64,000 nt of DNA from Ctena decussata (lineage: Eukaryota > Mollusca > Bivalvia > Lucinida > Lucinidae), in the NCBI GenBank assembly GCA_963989385.1, contig OZ022508.1:57513087-57577086 (forward strand), in the 5' to 3' direction. This document shows positions 62,090-64,000 of this stretch, in pieces. A model generated the notes under the pieces. It searched no databases. It saw only the letters and a list, made by a program, of their open reading frames with translations, and had not been told where the DNA came from. The translations under genes and the position numbers were made by a program. Positions within the stretch are counted from its first letter, which is position 1, and each line of letters opens with the position of its first letter.

Positions 62090-64000
62090 CTAACCACATA
62101 TTTAGAACATATTTTTGCTCACGAAATCTGTGATAACACGAGGCTGCTGGCTATATTACGATATATATACAAGATTTGCCAGTAGATACATGATTGTTAG
62201 CTAATTATTTATTTATAACATCTGCCACAATAGGTTAGACAATAACTACTGACATATCTCTAATTGTTTCGATTGTAAGTACCTGTAGTAGATTTTGATA
62301 AAAATCGGATGTGCATGTAGGCCTACCTGTACCATTAAAAATGTTCAGCAGTAGGTAGTCGCATGAATGCTGAAAATAAATTCTGATCTCATCACAACTT
62401 GATTTACTCTCAACGAGAGTAAATCAAGTTGTGATGAGATCAGAATGAGAGTAAATCAAGTTGTGATGAGATCGGAATGAGAGTAAATCAAGTTGTGATG
62501 AGATCGGAATGAGAGTAAATCAAGTTGTGATGAGATCAGAATTTATTTTCAGTACTCTCGTTCAGCAGTATCGAACATAAAAAGAATGATGTACATTTGA
62601 GCATGTATTCAAACTGCAGCCACTGTCATGAAAGCGGTCGCATTTTTTGAACGCATGTTCGGCTGAGATTTTAAACGCTTTCGGTTTGAATGCATATCAA
62701 CTAATTTGTTTGCTAACTAATAAGTGCCTAATATTGATATTTATTGATATTTATTGGGATGTATTTATGATTATAAATATGTCTTTGTTTGACATTCTTG
62801 ACAATTCAGGAAAAGCACCATTTTGTCACATTTTTAATACTTTTAACAAGTTATTTTAAATTAAAGCTTAATTATAAGTCATATATGTATATGTCCACCT
62901 GTGAAGTAATGAATCTACATGAAGAAACAAATGACTAATGCGTATTGCTTATAGAAGTTTTGAAGAAAACCCACGTTCGTTTGTTAACTAATTATTTATT
63001 CATAACATCTGCTAAAATAGGTAACACAATAAATAATAATATATCTCTAATTGTTTTTGATTGTTAGTACTTGTAGTAGATTTTGATAAAAATCGAAATG
63101 AAATCAGCTGTACATGTACCAAAAAAAATGTTCGGCAGTAGAATGTTCTGTTTCTTGGAAACAGAAATCGTCGTGTGAATTCTGAAAATAAACTACATTC
63201 TGAGATCAGAATGTAATTTATTTTCAGTATACATTATTTAATATCATCCAACAGCATCAAACATAAGACAGACCTATGTATACTTGAATATGCATCAAAA
63301 CATTGAACTCTCATTTTCAGTTGGAAATAAAAGCGTACGCGTTTTTGGCTGCATGTTCGGATGACAATTGAAACGCTCACGTTTTTGAATGCATGCCCAT
63401 TGATTTGTTTGAGGACTAATAAATACCGAATACTGACAATGATTAGATAATATTGTAATGATAAAAACATCTCTTGTACTTAATGATATTATTAAAGTAC
63501 TATTTTGTCCGCATATTTTCAACTGATGCTTACTTTTATATCATATAGTGTATGTATTTTATATGTTCGTCTATGAAATATTGAATGTGGAAACAACTTA
63601 TATGCGTATTGCTCAAAGAAGTTTTGAAGAAAACCTCCGTATGTTTGTTAACTAATTATTTATTTGTAATATCTGTGACAAGACAATAGATTAGACAATA
63701 AAGACTGGCATATCTCTAATTGTTTTTAATTGAAAGTACCTGTGGAAAATTAAAAAAAAATACACGCACACACCCATTTTAAATCGGATGTACATGTACT
63801 TGTGACAAGTAGAATGCGTGTCTTGGAGATCAGAAATGAATTTTAAGTCGCAAGAATATTGACAATAGATTATATTCTGATCTCATTACATCATTTAGAT
63901 TCCACAGTACTGAACGTAAGACAAAACTTCGTAATACCTGAGCAGGCATTAGAACAGCGACAGCTATGTCGTTGTCAGTTAGAAATGATAGCGTACGCGA
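62090..64000 (+). repeat. Large tandem repeat (~0.65-0.8-kb unit), three copies, continues past the window
   Basis: TAACTAATTATTTATT (62198, 62985, 63648), ATATCTCTAATTGTTTT, AGTAGATTTTGATAAAAATC, a palindrome around CTGATCTCATC/GATGAGATCAG, CATTTGAGCATGTATTC-type and AAAGCG(T/G)(A/C)CGC...GCATGTTCGG landmarks recur in order. The third copy is cut by the window end. Confidence 0.8.
62379..62551. repeat. Inverted and direct 32-bp repeat cluster within the tandem unit
   Basis: One inverted copy (ATTCTGATCTCATCACAACT, TGATTTACTCTC) is followed by four direct copies of GAGAGTAAATCAAGTTGTGA, TGAGATC(A/G)GAAT. Outer arms CTGAAAATAAATTCTGATCT and AGATCAGAATTTATTTTCAG are inverted. The other units carry only a simple hairpin here (63183-63232). 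Confidence 0.9.

Overview
The window reads as a gene-poor, repeat-saturated stretch of animal nuclear DNA, most probably from a bivalve mollusc. That is an inference. The evidence is the AT-rich background, the absence of dense ORFs, the tRNA-derived SINEs, the many foldback MITEs, and at least eight elements built as a terminal hairpin, an ACGG/GTCC microsatellite and a tandem core, the architecture known from the bivalve 'pearl' elements. No complete, intact multi-exon protein gene is recognisable. The species cannot be fixed from the sequence alone.

Layout. 0-10 kb: MITEs with readable target-site duplications (TSDs), an 11-copy ~157-bp array (4.6-6.4 kb) and a degenerate ~35-bp minisatellite (9.1-9.8 kb). 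10-18 kb: three SINE insertions, two adjacent copies of one microsatellite-headed tandem element (11.9-14.45 kb) and a related array (16.5-17.6 kb). 18-28 kb: several foldback MITEs, a hAT-like MITE and one well-formed tRNA-Arg(UCU) gene at 21163-21235. 28.8-33.1 kb: a DNA element bounded by inverted repeats with a 2.7-kb tandem element nested inside it. 33.5-34.2 kb: the remains of an unfamiliar protein gene with five copies of a motif like SLKELCK, broken by frameshifts.

34.8-51.5 kb: many copies of a ~0.5-kb family that begins and ends in TTAAAG and has a central palindrome. A 2.27-kb Helentron-like element (38962-41234) interrupts one copy with no TSD. Two tandem elements (44.0-47.2 kb) lie head to head. 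A decayed DEDDh exonuclease fragment sits at 48.4-48.8 kb.

53.2-57.0 kb: a degenerate inverted repeat containing two opposed Penelope-like retroelement remnants with recognisable reverse-transcriptase-tail and GIY-YIG endonuclease pieces. Three later SINE insertions sit in the right arm only, so the left arm serves as the empty site. 57-62 kb: more SINEs, TTAAAG copies and a 1.2-kb PIF/Harbinger-like element with a TAA duplication. 62.1 kb to the end: a large tandem repeat (unit ~0.65-0.8 kb) with hairpins, running off the window.

There is no operon-like or cooperating gene set. The content is a stratified record of transposition. The most useful observations are the nested filled/empty site pairs, a ~220-bp SINE-like family without a visible tRNA head but with 11-17-bp TSDs, and the SLKELCK repeat-protein remnant.
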